64,000 nucleotides of DNA from Calamus simplicifolius (lineage: Eukaryota > Streptophyta > Magnoliopsida > Arecales > Arecaceae). Made by a program: the position numbers and the translations under genes. The stretch is from positions 249,025 to 313,024 of the forward strand of contig UESW01001856.1 of the NCBI GenBank assembly GCA_900491605.1. The letters are read 5' to 3'. This document shows positions 1 to 11,843 of the stretch, one piece after another (position 1 is the first letter of the stretch; each line of letters begins with the position of its first letter). Under the pieces are notes generated by a model. That model had not been told where the DNA came from, ran no database searches, and was given only the letters and a program-made list of their open reading frames with translations.

Positions 1-608
1 ATTCTTCTGTTTTGTCAATACGAAGTGATCATGGAAAAGAATTTGAAAATAAATCTTTTGAAGAATTTTGTAATGAAAATGGAATTGAACATAATTTTTC
101 TGCACCAAGAACACCACAACAAAATGGAGTAGTTGAAAGAAAGAATAGAACATTAGAGGAAATGGCGCGTACCATGTTGTGTGAAAGCAATCTTCCTAAA
201 TATTTTTGGGCAGAAGCTATTAACACTGCATGTTATGTTTTAAATCGTGCATTAATCAGACCTGTTTTGAAAAAGACTCCGTATGAACTTTGGAAAGGAA
301 GAAAACCTAATATAGTTACTTTCATGTTTTTGGATGTCGATGTTTTGTATTAAATAATGGAAAATCAAACCTTGATAAATTTGACGCTAAGTCTGATGAA
401 GGAATTTTTCTCGGATATTCTTTACATAGTAGAGCTTTTAGAATATTCAACAAAAAGACTTTAGTAGTTGAAGAATCAATTCATGTTATCTTTGATGAAT
501 CTAATGATCTTCCATCAAGGAAGGGAAAAGGTATAAATGATGCAGATGACATTGAAGATCAATTCAAGGGCATCACATTAAAGGACAAGAATGATATACA
601 AGAGGTAA
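1..608 (+). pseudogene. Ty1/copia pol fragment (integrase core to integrase C-terminal region)
   Basis: The frame from 12 reads as a copia integrase core: an RSDHG motif supplies the second catalytic aspartate, and PQQNGVVERKNRTL supplies the glutamate region. NTACYVLNR and TPYELWKGRKP follow, as is usual in copia. Near 330 the frame shifts by one base and continues to about 600 with FLGYS and the acidic post-integrase segment. The first catalytic Asp lies outside the window, and reverse transcriptase never follows. At about 609 the sequence changes abruptly into a different copia element. This is a decayed fragment from the middle of a polyprotein and makes no functional enzyme. The family call is secure; the lineage is not resolved. 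Confidence 0.88.
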
Positions 609-3048
609 GTGAAGAAGAGAAAGCCATTCAAATCAGTGAAAAGAAATTTATCAATTTTGGAGTTAATACATAGTGATGTTTGTGACTCAACTAAGACTGC
701 AACTCATGGTGGCAATAGGTACTTAGTGACCTTCATAGATAATTTTTCTAGATATTGTTACTGTTATCTAATTAAATCTAAAAATGAAACCTTTAATAAA
801 TTTAAAATTTATAAGAGTGAGGTAGAAAATCAACAAGAAAGAAAAATTAAAATTCTTATATCTGATAGAGGAGGGGAGTATACCTCAAATGAATTTTCTC
901 AATTCTGTCAAGAACATAGGATAATTCATCAACTGACTGCTCCTTACTCTCCACAGTCCAACGGTGTAGCTGAGCATAAGAACCGTACCCTTATGAATAT
1001 GGTAAATTCTATGCTCATTAGTTCTGGCTTACCTGAGAACTTGTGGGGGTAAGCTCTTCTATCTTCTTGTTTCATCCTAAATGGAATACCTACTAAGGAT
1101 AGTGGTAAGAATCCCTATAAACTTTGGAAAGGAAGAACACCTAACCTAGACTTTCTCAAAGTGTGGGGGTGTCTAGCTAAGGATAATATTCCTGAACCCA
1201 AAAAGAGAAAACTAGGATCCAAAACCTTAGATGCTGTATTTATAGGCTATGCCCAAAATAGCAATGCCTACAGATTTTTAGTAATAAAATCAGAGATTAA
1301 TGACATATCTGATAATACAATCTTAGAAGTTAGAGATGCCTCTTTCTTTGAAGATATAATTCCATTCAATACTAAAATCTCTAGACCCCTGAAATTTGAA
1401 ACATTGTCCTCTAAAGCCATAGAACCAGAACTAGAAACTGAACCAGAATTAAGAAGAAGCAAAAGGAAAAGAATTAAAAAAGATTTTGATGCAGATTTTT
1501 TTCACATTCTTAATAGAAGGTGATCCTTCCACATACGATGAGGCAATGACATCATCATAATCATTATATTGGAAGGAAGCTATAGATAGTGAAATTAAAT
1601 CAATCATAGAAAATAAAACTTGGATTTTAACTGATTTACCTCCTGAAAACAAACCTATAGGAACAAAATGAATTTTTAAAAGAAAATTAAGATCAGATGG
1701 ATCAATAGAAAGATATAAAGCTAGGTTAGTAGTAAAGGAATTTAATCAAAAGAAGGACAGATTATTTTGATACTTATGCTCCTGTAGCAAGAATAACAAC
1801 CCTGAGAACTCTAATTGCCTTAGCCTCAATTCATAAATTAATAATTCATCAAATGGACGTAAAAACTACATTTTTAAATGGAGAATTGGAAGAAAAAATT
1901 TACATAAATCAACCTCAAGGATTTGAAGTAAAAGGACAAGAATATAAAGTATATAAATTAATCAAATCTCTTTATGGTTTAAAACAAGCTCCTAGACAGT
2001 GGCACATTAAGTTTGATGAAATCATTTTGAAAAATAGCTTTAAAATAAAAGAATATGATAAATGTGTATACTATAAAAGATAGGATACTAATTTTATAAT
2101 ACTATTCTTATATGTAGATGATATATTACTCCTAGGAACATCATTAAAATTAATTCAAGAAACTAAAAGCTACTTATCAAATAAGTTTGATATGAAAGAC
2201 CTAGGAGAAGCCGATGTAATTCTAGGAATGAAACTTAATAGAGTAGATAATGGAATAGCAATAAGTCTGGCACATTCAATAAAGAAAATGCTTCAAAAGT
2301 TTGAATATTATGATTTAAATCCTATTTCTACCCCTTATGATCATAACTCTCATTTAATTAAAAATTTAGGAGAACCTATTAATCAATTAGGATATTCTCA
2401 AAGAATAGGATCCCTATTATATATTTCAAATAGAACTCGTCCAGACATAACTTATGCAGTAGGCAGATTGAGTAGGTATACTAGCAATCCTAGTGAAGAA
2501 CATTAGAAAGCCCTAGAAATAATTTTTAGATATCTTAAGGGAACCATAAATTATTCTCTAGTGTATTCTGGTTATCCTGAAGTGATTGAGGGGTATAGTG
2601 ATGCTAATTGGGTAACAGATAAATTCGATGTTAAGTCCACCACTGGGTATCTTGGAGCTGCAGTATCTTGGGGCTCATGTAAACAAACTATAATCACTAG
2701 AAGTACTCTAGAGTCTAAGCTAACAGCTCTTGACACTACTTGCACTGAAGCACAATGGCTGAAAGACTTAATACATGATATAGATATTCTTTCACCAAAT
2801 ATTTTTGAATTTGTTTAAATTGTGATTGTAGAGCTCTGATTGATCTGTTAAATCAACAGACAACAAATAAAAAGATGAATAATCATATCCTGATCAGGTA
2901 TAAATCTATAAGAAATAAAATGAAAGAATCAATATCATTGCAGTTTGTAAGATCTAAACATAATTTGGCAGATCTTTTAACCAAAGGCCTTTCGAAGGCT
3001 GCAGTTTTTGAGACATCAAGGGGGATGGGGCTTAAGCCCATATATTAG
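609..3048 (+). pseudogene. Ty1/copia pol pseudogene (integrase, reverse transcriptase, RNase H)
   Basis: A second copia pol, different from the fragment upstream, enters just before the integrase core (ELIHSDVC). ISDRGGEY and SPQSNGVAEHKNRTL mark the core. The connecting region runs to about 1520. Reverse transcriptase shows KARLVVKEF, MDVKTTFLNGELEE, YGLKQAPRQW and an intact YVDDILL box near 2112. RNase H follows with GYSDANW near 2596, and the tail LTKGLSKA ends at a TAG at 3046. Stops or frameshifts lie near 1049, 1520, 1670, 1765, 2083, 2506 and 2818, so it is a multi-hit pseudogene although several catalytic motifs survive. Gag and protease are missing because the element is truncated at the fusion near 609. 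Confidence 0.92.
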
Positions 3049-3590
3049 TCACCAGAGTGGACTCCTACCATCATGGCAACCCCATGGTTAAGGTTCAAAG
3101 GGAAACGATCTCTGAGGTGATATCTGGAAGCACCGCTTTAGGAGTCTGTCTCCATCCTATCCCTATGGTGTGGTGCTTTATTGTGACGGTTAGGTTGAGC
3201 ATAGCTCTTAATAGATCCAAGGCTGTAAATTCAGCGAGGTCATGTACCCTTGGAGGATCTACCTTATTGAGCATAGCTCTTAATAGATCCAAGGCTGTAA
3301 ATTCAGTGAGGTATGATTCCGTTGCACATACCCTTGGATGATTTAACTTAGTGAGAGTTGTCGTGAGGCCGCGACTATGGGACCGAGGCGAATCCTTAGT
3401 AACTCTCATGAAAATCAAGGCAAGCGCATGGCTAGATAGCGCTAACCTGCATTGTGATCAGCTCATCTTCATACTGTGTGTATTTTATACTAAATGCAAG
3501 TTCAAACCTAGAAGGTACTTGCACTAAGCACATTAAATTTTAAAGTTTTGAAATTGCTTAAATTTAATTTATTTGGTTATTATTCCTTTG
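3049..3590 (+). other. Copia 3' noncoding region
   Basis: No gene is seen here. The stretch follows the copia pol stop directly and probably holds its 3' untranslated region and possibly part of an LTR. It contains a 72-bp tandem duplication and ends in an AT-rich joint at about 3590, where Tat-lineage gypsy sequence begins in mid-RNase H. I could not find convincing LTR ends. Confidence 0.5.
3195..3338 (+). repeat. 72-bp direct tandem duplication
   Basis: The motif starting TTGAGCATAGCTCTTAATAG occurs at 3195 and again at 3267, a 72-bp step. The first 46 bp of the two units differ at one visible position (CAGCGAGGT versus CAGTGAGGT), so the duplication is recent relative to the decay of the surrounding copia element. 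Confidence 0.85.
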
Positions 3591-3598
3591 AATTTAAT

Positions 3599-5718
3599 CT
3601 ATACCTGGCGATCTCTGAAGACGCTGTTGGCTCGGTGCTAATTAGAGAGGAGAACAAAGTCCAAAGACCTATTTATTATGTCAGCAAATTACTCAAAGAC
3701 ACTGAAACGAGGTATACTCGAGTTGAGAAGATGGTCCTAGCCCTGGTGACATCGGTCCGAAAGCTGCAGCCGTACTTCCAGGCGCACACTGTCGTCGTCC
3801 TGACCGATCAACCCCTCAAGGCAATTATCCATCATCCGAAAGCATTAGGGAAAATGACCAAATGGGCTGTCGAGCTGAGCGAGCACGACATTCAGTCTCA
3901 GCCTCATCCAGCCATTAAAGCCCAGGTTCTGGCGGATTTCCTCCTCGAGTGCACCATACCCGAAGATGGCTCTATTTCAGATACCCTCAGACAACCAAAG
4001 CCCAGTGCCCCATGGTTGCTTCATGCTGACAGATCCTCTAGCATGGGTGGTTCTGGCACCGGTCTGGTCCTCACCAGTCCGGAAGGCACAACTTTCGAAT
4101 ACGACATCTGCTTCTCCTTCCTGGCTTCAAAAAATGAAGCAGAGTATGAAGCCCTGCTTGCTGGACTTCGAATCACCCGCAAACTTAAGATCAAAAAACT
4201 AATTGCCTACACCGACTCCCAGTTGGTGGCTGGCCAGTTGCAGGGAGAATTCGAGGCTCGAGAGCCGAGTATGATTCGATCTTCAAAAGGTGCTTGATCT
4301 ATCCTCCTGTTTTGATGAATTTAAAATTGTCCAGATCTCAAGGACTGAAAACACGCACGCCGACCTTCTATCCCGCCTGGCAACTACGGAATCAATGGAT
4401 CTTAAGCAGAAATTCCACTTGGAGGTCCTAAAGAAGCCTAGCATCGCCAATGCTGATCAGATGATGTAGATTGACACCGAACCATCCTGGATGGACCCTC
4501 TGCACAAGTACCTCAAAGAAGGATTGCTGCCCACTGATAGAAAGGAAGCAAGGAAGTTGAAAATGCAATCATCTCATTATGTTCTAATTGATGATCGACT
4601 GTACAAGCGGTCCTTCTCAATGCCGCTGCTCAAATACCTCTGACCGACAGAGGTCGACTATGCTCTTCGGGAGGTCCATGAAGGCATCTATGGCAATCAC
4701 CTCGATGGTCAGGCCTTATGCCACAAAGTGCTGCGTCAAGAGTATTATTGGCCGATGATGCAAAAAGACGCCGATGGCCTCGTTCGAACCTGTGATTCAT
4801 GCCAGAGGCATTCAAATGTCCAGAGGCTTCCCTCGGTGCACCTGACTTCCATATCACCCCCTGGCCCTTCGCCAAGTGGGGGATAGATATTCTTGGCCCT
4901 TTCCCCCTCGCAATGGGGCAAAGGAAGTTCTTATATGTTGCAATTGATTATTTTACTAAGTGGGTTGAAGCCGAAGCAGTCGCCTAGATAATCGAAGCCC
5001 GTGCTAAAGACTTCATGTGAAGGTCCATCATCTGCCACTTCGGTCTTCCCCACACTATCATCACCGACAATGGGAATCAGTTCGACAACCCTAAGTTCTT
5101 AGAGTTATGCGAGGATCATGGCATTCTCCATCGCCTGACATCGGTCGGACATCCTCAATCTAATGGAGAAGCCGAGGTAACCAACCGAACTCTCTTGCAG
5201 GGAATTAAAGCTTGGCTCAACCGGGCGCGAGGCTGATGGACCGAGGAACTCCACCATGTGTTGTGGGCAAACCAAACTACTGAAAGAGTACCCAAAGGGC
5301 AAACCCCATTCAAGATGGCTTTTGGTACAGAAGCCATCATTCCTGTGGAAGTCGGACTCCCCTCCCCTCATGTGGAAGGCTATTCAGAAGATTCCAACGA
5401 CGAGCAGCTCCGAACTAATCTTAACTTGATAGAAGAAGTCAGGAAGAAGGCCCAAATCCGGATGGCCGCCTACCAACAAAGAGTAGCTCGTTATCACTCC
5501 ACCAAAGTCTAGAGAAAGTTTTTCCTCCCCAGTGATCTGGTGCTTCGGAAGGCATCCGTCTCGAAACACTGGAGCAAGGAAAATTGTCCCCGAATTGGGA
5601 AGTTCCCTACCAAGTGACGGAAGTAATTAGACCCGGCACCTACAAGCTTCAAGAGTTCGATGGGAAATCTATTCCTCGGACATGGAACTCAAATAATCTC
5701 CATGCATATCATCAATGA
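3599..5718 (+). pseudogene. Tat1 pol fragment: RNase H, archaeal-type RNase H, integrase
   Basis: The frame from about 3599 begins inside gypsy RNase H (LVYL-like YVSKLL, then TDQPLKAI). It continues through a second RNase H starting WLLHAD near 4014, where the expected DGSS reads DRSS, with NEAEYEALLAGL near 4132. The zinc-binding region is near 4675-4810, and the integrase core has GIDILGPF near 4883, ITDNGNQFD near 5065 and NGEAEVTNR near 5165, so the DDE residues are present. Stops occur near 4297, 4467, 4641, 4985, 5018, 5234 and 5510, with a frameshift near 5560. The frame ends YHQ-stop at 5716. The polyprotein is dead, although the integrase triad itself is still encoded. Confidence 0.9.
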
Positions 5719-5828
5719 AAGTATGCTCTTACTAAACTCATTTTGTTCATTGAATTAAATTTAATTCTCAAAGACTCGCAAAATTCTTATAACTCTCCTT
5801 GAAAGATGCAATGAGAAGCAGGTTTATA

Positions 5829-6815
5829 AATCCTTGGCTGGGCCGATCGATCCTGTACCTTGGTCGTGCCAAGTAAAATATATTTGACAAACCTCGACCG
5901 GGTTGAGAGAGTTTCGTACCTTGGCAGCACTAAGTAAAATATAATCTTGAAGCCTCGGCCAAGTTGAGTGACGGTCTCCGTACCTTGGCAGCGCCAAGTA
6001 AAATATAATCTTGAAGCCTCGGCCAAGCCAAGTGACGATCTCCGTACCTTGGCAGCGCCAAGTAAAATATAATCTTAAATCCTCGGCCGGGCCGAGCGAT
6101 CTTCGTACCTTGGCCGTGCCAAGATAAATATATTTGACAAACCTCCGGGCCGAGAGAGCTTCGTACCTTGGTAGCGCAAAGTAAAATATAATCTTGAAAC
6201 CTCGGCCAAGCCGAGTGATGGTCTCCGTACCTTGGCAGCGCCAAGTCAAATATAATCTTAAATCCTCAGCCAGACCGAGCGATCTTCGTACCTTGGCTAC
6301 GCCAAGTAAAATATATTCGACAAACCTCGGCCGGGCCGAGAGATCTTCATACCTTGGCAGCGCCAAGTAAAATATAATCTTGAAGCCTCGGCCAAGCCGA
6401 GTGACGGTCTCCGTACCTTGGCAGCGCCAAGTAAAATATAATCTTAAATCCTTGCCGAGCCGAGTGATCTCGTACCTTGGCAGTTCAAGGCAGTGCCAAG
6501 TAAAATATAATCTTGAAGCCTCGGCCAAACCGAGTGATATATTTCTGAAGCCTCGGACAAACCGAGTGATATATTTCTGAAGCCTTGGACAAACTGAGTG
6601 ATATATTGCTGAATTATCTTTGAAGCCTCGGCAAAACCGAGTGATATGTTTATGAACAATCTCCGAAGCCTTGGCCAAACCGAGTGATATATTTTTGAAC
6701 AATTTTTGAGGCCTCAACCAAACCGAGTGATATGTTTCTGAACAATTTCCGAAGCCTCGGCCAAACTGAGTGGTGTATTCCTGAACATCATCTAAAGCTT
6801 CGGCCTAGTCGAGTG
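5829..6815 (+). repeat. Tat1 3' UTR tandem array with paired inverted-repeat cores
   Basis: About eleven units of roughly 61 bp run to about 6520. Each carries a CTCGGCC...GGCCGAG inverted repeat followed by CTTGGC-AGC-GCCAAG and then AAGTAAAATATAATCTT. From about 6520 to 6815 the units shorten to 30-60 bp, keep only the CCTCGGCC...CCGAG core and lose the second inverted repeat. Many copies carry single changes. Tandem arrays in the 3' UTR are known for Tat-lineage elements and have been proposed as seeds of satellite DNA. Because many units are near a multiple of three, a 297-codon frame stays open on the minus strand (5824-6717); I do not regard it as a gene. Confidence 0.9.
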
Positions 6816-7183
6816 ATTTCTCAAACACTCTGACGCGACTAAGACGTCCTATCATGCTTTGGCAGAGGTAAGTAACCTTTCTTCGCTCACCAGCAAAATT
6901 ATGCAAGTTATTTCTTTTCAAAGAATACCTACTTCATCCCTTAAATAAGATCATGTTTACCACATGAGTTCACAGGGCCACCCAGGCCTCCCTCTGACCT
7001 AAACAGAGATGAACACTTCCTCCACAGAGGACTGAATATCACATTAACAAAAACAAAGTTGCAAAGCTACTGGACCTATAGATTATGCTACGGTCCAACA
7101 AGCGTAAAATGAGAGTAGCAACTCTCAATACTATCACATCGGAAAAGGAAACAATGTTAGAAGAAGAAAGAGTAAGAACTTTC

Positions 7184-7943
7184 TTTATTGATGAAAAAAT
7201 TACAACCTCGTGAGAGGCATTACAAGTGCATTATAGCACATAAAATAAAAATAAGATAAAAGCTCGGCTGAGTAGCTTCGGTCGATAATGATGTCTCTAC
7301 ATCCGGCCCCAGAAATCAGAGAAACCATATAGCTCTATTGAGCCACTGGTTAATGCCAAAAAGCAAAGTAGGCCATCCACGGATCCCTCGGACGAACATG
7401 TTGGGGGATCATAATCAGGTCAAAGCCTATGGATGCTTATGCCAATGAAGCATCCCCCCTAAGTGGGATGCTGGGCTGCTAGCCACTGCCCAACAACATA
7501 GGCAGAGAACCAGCAGACCAACACCACCCTCCTCCCTCTTCACATGGAAAAAGATTCCTCATGCGGATGAACTGAGGAATCCAAATTGGGGAAGGAGGTA
7601 AACTCCATGTCTACCATGGGGAGTACGTATGCTTTGCGTTTCCTATGGTCCCCATGGCAAGTGACAAAGGACACATAGGAAGCGCGTATGTGTGCTCCCC
7701 ATATGACCTCTGCAGGCATCCCGTGTGCTCTCCATATGACCTCCGAGAATTCCTTCCTTGAGGACTGCCTACTCTTCAGCATCTTCTCCATCACCCCAGC
7801 TATCCGGGATGAACCAGCTTTCAAAAGGGAAGATCGATCTCCCCATCCTCGATGAAACAAGCGCCATGAAAGCCCTTACAACTCACAGAAAGAGAAGGTC
7901 TTGGGAGATAGCCTAATATGGCCCGCTCTCCCCATTTTATAGG
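7184..7943 (-). other. Candidate second antisense transcription unit in the Tat1 3' region
   Basis: On the minus strand a good TATA box (CCTATAAAATGG) covers 7932-7943, an ATG follows at 7867, and an AATAAA signal lies at 7189-7184. The ATG frame gives only about 32 codons before a stop. A different frame is open for 106 codons at 7860-7540 but lacks an ATG. The AATAAA segment is conserved in Tat2 (near 41057-41064) within a block that matches well, so it may be functional. I recognise no protein domain. It could be a decayed small antisense gene, a noncoding RNA, or chance signals in the 3' UTR. Confidence 0.3.
7932..7943 (-). promoter_or_regulatory. TATA box of candidate second antisense unit
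   Basis: The minus strand reads CCTATAAAATGG, a close match to plant TATA boxes, 65 bp upstream of an ATG at 7867. Assignment as a promoter is inference from position. Confidence 0.4.
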
Positions 7944-8344
7944 CAAGCAAGCCGAGGGCAGTCATTAAAGAAGGGAGCCCTGGAATTTGAAACACCCTTG
8001 CCACGTAGCCACGTGATAGGGCAAAAGAAAGGAGTGCATTCCGAAGCGCACCGAGCACGCCTCCCAAGCTGTGACAAAGGTAGAAGATTTCCTTCTGATC
8101 TTGAATCAAGAGCCTTAAATGTAGGAAATTGGCCGTAGCTCCTTGAGATATGGGCAGGCCTGGGAAATCCCCTTTCGAAAATGATGCGTCTAATGGCAAT
8201 CGAATGTTTATCGCGTACGTTAAAAAGACCTGCATTGGAAAAGGCCAGCGGGATAAATGCCTTGAGCAGAAACAAAGCGTCCTTCAACAAAGCCATTTTG
8301 TATGCCTCGGCAAAAAACGTACCAACTTTTTACTTTGGACAAAC

Positions 8345-8450
8345 TGAACTATCTAACCTCGGCCCCAGCCGAGGTATTTGAGCTGTTTTTGGCCCCCTCA
8401 CGCCGAAGTAAGTTTGCGCGTACCTAACCTCGGCCCCAACCGAGGCAAAG
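8345..8450 (+). repeat. Dispersed CTCGGCC...GCCGAGG palindromes
   Basis: Two copies of TAACCTCGGCCCCAGCCGAG or its one-base variant occur about 67 bp apart between the candidate antisense unit and the main antisense gene. They use the same palindromic core as the 3' UTR array and the LTR array of this element. Confidence 0.6.
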
Positions 8451-8676
8451 TCGGAGTAACGTCCCACGGCAAAACCGAACAATTTTATGCATCAGCAAAA
8501 CTAGTTAATCCGGCTTTGATTGAGCAGAATCTTCGATTTGGAACCCCCAAGGGCTATCTAACCTTAAAGCGCATTTCGTTTACGATTCGTTTACCATTGA
8601 GGGAACTCCCGACAAAAAGGTCGTTTAGAAAGGCAATGACCAAAGCAATAAGGCAAAGCAAAAAGAGATCAAAAGA

Positions 8677-8682
8677 TTTATT
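8677..8682 (-). terminator. Poly(A) signal of the Tat1 antisense gene
   Basis: AATAAA on the minus strand lies 54 bases beyond the inferred stop codon of the antisense gene (stop at 8739-8737). Spacing fits a plant 3' UTR. Confidence 0.55.
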
Positions 8683-8736
8683 CATTGAATTTTGATCGGA
8701 TTACAGATTGAAAAAGTGAAAATACATAAGCGACCC

Positions 8737-11718
8737 TTAAGAATCAGGGTTCATGTTGGTCCAGAGTACCTCCTTGATAACATCCGGAAGGGCTTGCCTC
8801 GCTTCACCCGCTTCAGATGTTGTTGGAAGAGAAATCTTGGGTTCCTCAGCAGCAGACTAAGAGCATTCTTCGGGAGCCACGACCTCATTAGAGCCCAGCA
8901 TAGCGTCAAGATTGACGTCCGAAATATCCTCATACTCAGCTTCTTCAGCCCCCAGGGTACAAGTATCAAAACGTTTGGCCTCTAGAAAGGATAAATCCAA
9001 CTCGGGATATGCTCGAGAGATCTTCGCTCGAGTTTCCTCCTCACCGAACTGGAATGCATCAGCACAAGCCTCTCTACGCCCTTCAGAAAATTGAGTAGAA
9101 CTTTTGTACTCCTCTACAGCCGAGGTGATTCGGTTATTAGCTTCAGCTAGCTGGTCCCCGAGCTAGAGGTTCATTTGGCGACTCATGGACAACTCCGCCG
9201 TAGAGCCTTAAATTGCTCCTGCGCCTCGAGCTCGATTTTGCCCATCTGCAAAACATCAGGACGTTTGAGCCCACGAGAAAAAGAAAAGTATTGGAAGCAA
9301 ATACATGAGAAGACACTATACCTCTTCCTCCCGCTGAGCCATTTTATTGCTCAGCTCATGAACCTTTTCTAGGGCCTTCAATTTGGCCGATTTATTCTGT
9401 TGGAGACCCTCCTTGAGGTTGTTAATTCGGGACTGTTTGTCCCCGATTTCCCACCGAGATTGATCGAGATCAGCGGTGAGCCTAGCAATCCGCTCATGTT
9501 GCCATTTCAGCCGATTTTCCATATCGACAAGTTCCTTATTCAGACCGGCGAATTGATCCCGCTGCCGCCGGCACCTGTGCTCCTCCTCCTCGAGCCTCCT
9601 GCCCCAACTATTCTTCTCCTTAGCATGACTAGCTTTCAACTGGTCCCACCTTTTATCAAAATACTACTGCAAGGCCTTAACTTCGTTGGCATGCTTAGCC
9701 TTAATTTGGGATAACTCCAGGCAAGCCTTGTTTGATTGTTCATGGAAACCCTGGAGCTCTCTGACTTGAGCCTCGAGCTGAGAGGCCCTCTCGGCTGTAA
9801 TTCGGTAAGACTCTCCCACCTTCTCAAAGTCCGCCTTAACGGACATCAATGCCCTGGAAAGCTGGCTGGTTGAGTCCACCCTTGCCCGAAGGTCGGCCAC
9901 CTCCTTCCTGGCCTGAGCGCAAGCCCCAGTGGCCAAATTTAAGCGCCAATTCAGTGCCCTTGTAATCAAGGCATTCTGCAAAAAAAACACAAGTAAGAAA
10001 CCATGGCCAAACTGACCCATTAGGAATTACAACCTCGATACAATAACTTACCCAGGAGGTGTAGTTCGAAGCAATCTTCATGAGAGTAGCATTACTAATT
10101 TCGGGAAGAAGGTAAACATCCTTTGGCACCCCAAGCCGACCGAAAGCCGCATCGATGATATCCTCGACTGCAGGCTCGTTCGTCGAGGAACTCCCCTCGC
10201 GTGCAAAACAGACCTCATCAAGGCAGTGAGCATGTCACCACCTCTGGGCTGTGGACAAGAGAACTCATAGCCGAAGAACCGGCCTGAGGGACTTCGGCCT
10301 GAGGAACCGTCATCTGTTCGGCTTCCTCCATCAAAACTTTAGCCTGCAGGGCCTCGGATGCTTCGGCCCCAATTGAGGAAATCCTGACCCGAGTGTCCCC
10401 TTCATTCAATGATTCTTCTTTTTCTTCCTCTTCCTCTACGACTGTTGCTTCATCTCCGACAGACTCCACCTGAACTCCAATCTCTTTCACGACGTTCCCG
10501 AGGACCACGAGAGAGAGACCCTCAGCAGTAGGCACCTCGACCTCCACCAGCCTTTCAATAGGCAGCTCCACTTGAGCTTCGATAGCTGACACTTCCTCTC
10601 CTGACCCCTCCACCTGAGTAGGGGCCTGTTCCATGCGCAGTGGACTCCCCACCGCTGGTAACTGAAGAACCTCTGGCAGGAGGATCGCCGGACGGACCGG
10701 CAACATCTCCTCGGCATCGTCTAACACGTTACTAGTTGGAGAGGGGAAACCTCAGCAGCTCCTCCCGAGCTCTCCCCAATGGTTTCCTTTGCTACCTTGC
10801 CCCCCTCCGGCAGGAAGGGCTCATCAATTACGGCTGACGCTTCCGCTTCCTCCCTCTCTGAGATAGAGGAGTGGCGGCTGACGCAGTCTTTCCTTGGCTC
10901 CCTTGAGCGAGACTCGAAAGGACGGACCCTCTTCTCAGACTTGTGCTTGTCCCCGAAGCTGGAGCTCCTGTGGCGCTTGCCCAGCTCCTTCCTTATTTAG
11001 CCCACAAATGCGGACCTCTCGGCTGAAAACACAACAGATGTTCAGTTAAACAATAGCAGAATTACATAAACACACTGACCATCAGAGCAAAGACTCACCT
11101 TGAGGGTCAATAGAGCTAAGCCCGACGGTGAAAAGGGCATCCTCTGCTAACAGAGTACTGGCTGAAACTTCCTGACCACTACGAAGGGTAACCAAATCTT
11201 TTTTCTCCTGCTCACTCAACTCCGGGCGCGCCTCCGGATCGTTCACATAACTCGCCCATCCTCTCGAAAAATCTGAACCGATGTTTCCTTCAGCAATGAA
11301 AAATCAGGACTTCCACTCCTTTATCGAAGACGGGTTATCAGAAATCATCTTGAATGACTTCCGGGGACCAATGTAGGGCCACTCAGAGCTCCTTCTGGAA
11401 ACCAGGTTGTAGCATACTCGAATATGGGAAGGGTTGCAGTCACCCCAACACGACTGCACATTGAGATTAACCGATAAGATTGCGCCAGCTATTTGGGGCT
11501 ACGATTGTTGGACATATGTTGTGAAACCTCATCACCTCCTGTATCAGCGGGTGAAGAGGGAATCAGAGACCTGCCCTCAAGCTCTCCTCGGCTTAATTCG
11601 GTCGAGACCCGATGCTCGGTCCTCGTAAGGCAACATCCAGAGGAACCTTATAATGGCTACGGATCCTATCTATGTCATCAAGGGTTATCTCAGAGGCAAC
11701 ATCACCTGGACCCTTCAT
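8737..11718 (-). pseudogene. Tat-lineage antisense ORF (plant gypsy-type antisense gene, Transposase_28-like)
   Basis: Four exons are inferred on the minus strand: 11718-11099, 11022-10052, 9975-9322 and 9245-8737. Each junction has GT-AG ends: GTGAGT/TTTTCAG, GTAAGT/TTTGCAG and GTATAG/TTTGCAG. The phases of the first two junctions keep frame across the splice. The protein would start MKGPGD. Further exon 1 matches to what I know of antisense ORFs between pol and the 3' LTR of Tat elements are PLHPLIQEV, a PNSW segment and a conserved SIKEWKS segment. Exon 2 is acidic and low complexity; exon 3 is a long heptad-rich coiled coil; exon 4 ends with YPELDLSFLE. Stops and frameshifts are present: near 11583, after EWKS near 11315, near 10990, 10728 and 10218, at 9664, and in early exon 4. 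So this copy is dead. The role of such ORFs is unknown. Confidence 0.72.
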
Positions 11719-11832
11719 ATTGGCTGAATGGGAGGCAGGATACGAACAAGCAAGCAAGGGCTCAGAGAAAGAATGAAAAATCTCTATGACAGTGACAAAG
11801 AAGCATTGCAGAAGGAGCGCCGCCCCAGCCCT

Positions 11833-11843
11833 CTTTAAATATA
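11833..11843 (-). promoter_or_regulatory. TATA box of Tat1 antisense gene
   Basis: The minus strand reads TATATTTAAAG about 115 bases upstream of the inferred ATG at 11718. This is a typical plant spacing and shows the antisense gene has its own promoter on the strand opposite to the retrotransposon transcript. Confidence 0.6.

Noticed and set aside
5824..6717. 297-codon minus-strand open frame through the Tat1 UTR array
   Set aside because: It is open only because many repeat units are near a multiple of three; the peptide is a periodic copy of the DNA repeat, with similar short frames in the Tat2 array.
5829..6815. Array with regular spacing considered as CRISPR
   Set aside because: Units are directly adjacent without unique spacers and the sequence is clearly from a plant genome.
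7876..8296. Two overlapping 119-codon minus-strand frames in the Tat1 3' region
   Set aside because: They overlap in different frames, start without ATG and show no recognisable domain.
9400..9714. Plus-strand 104-codon proline/leucine-rich frame
   Set aside because: It is the complement of the coiled-coil exon of the Tat antisense gene.
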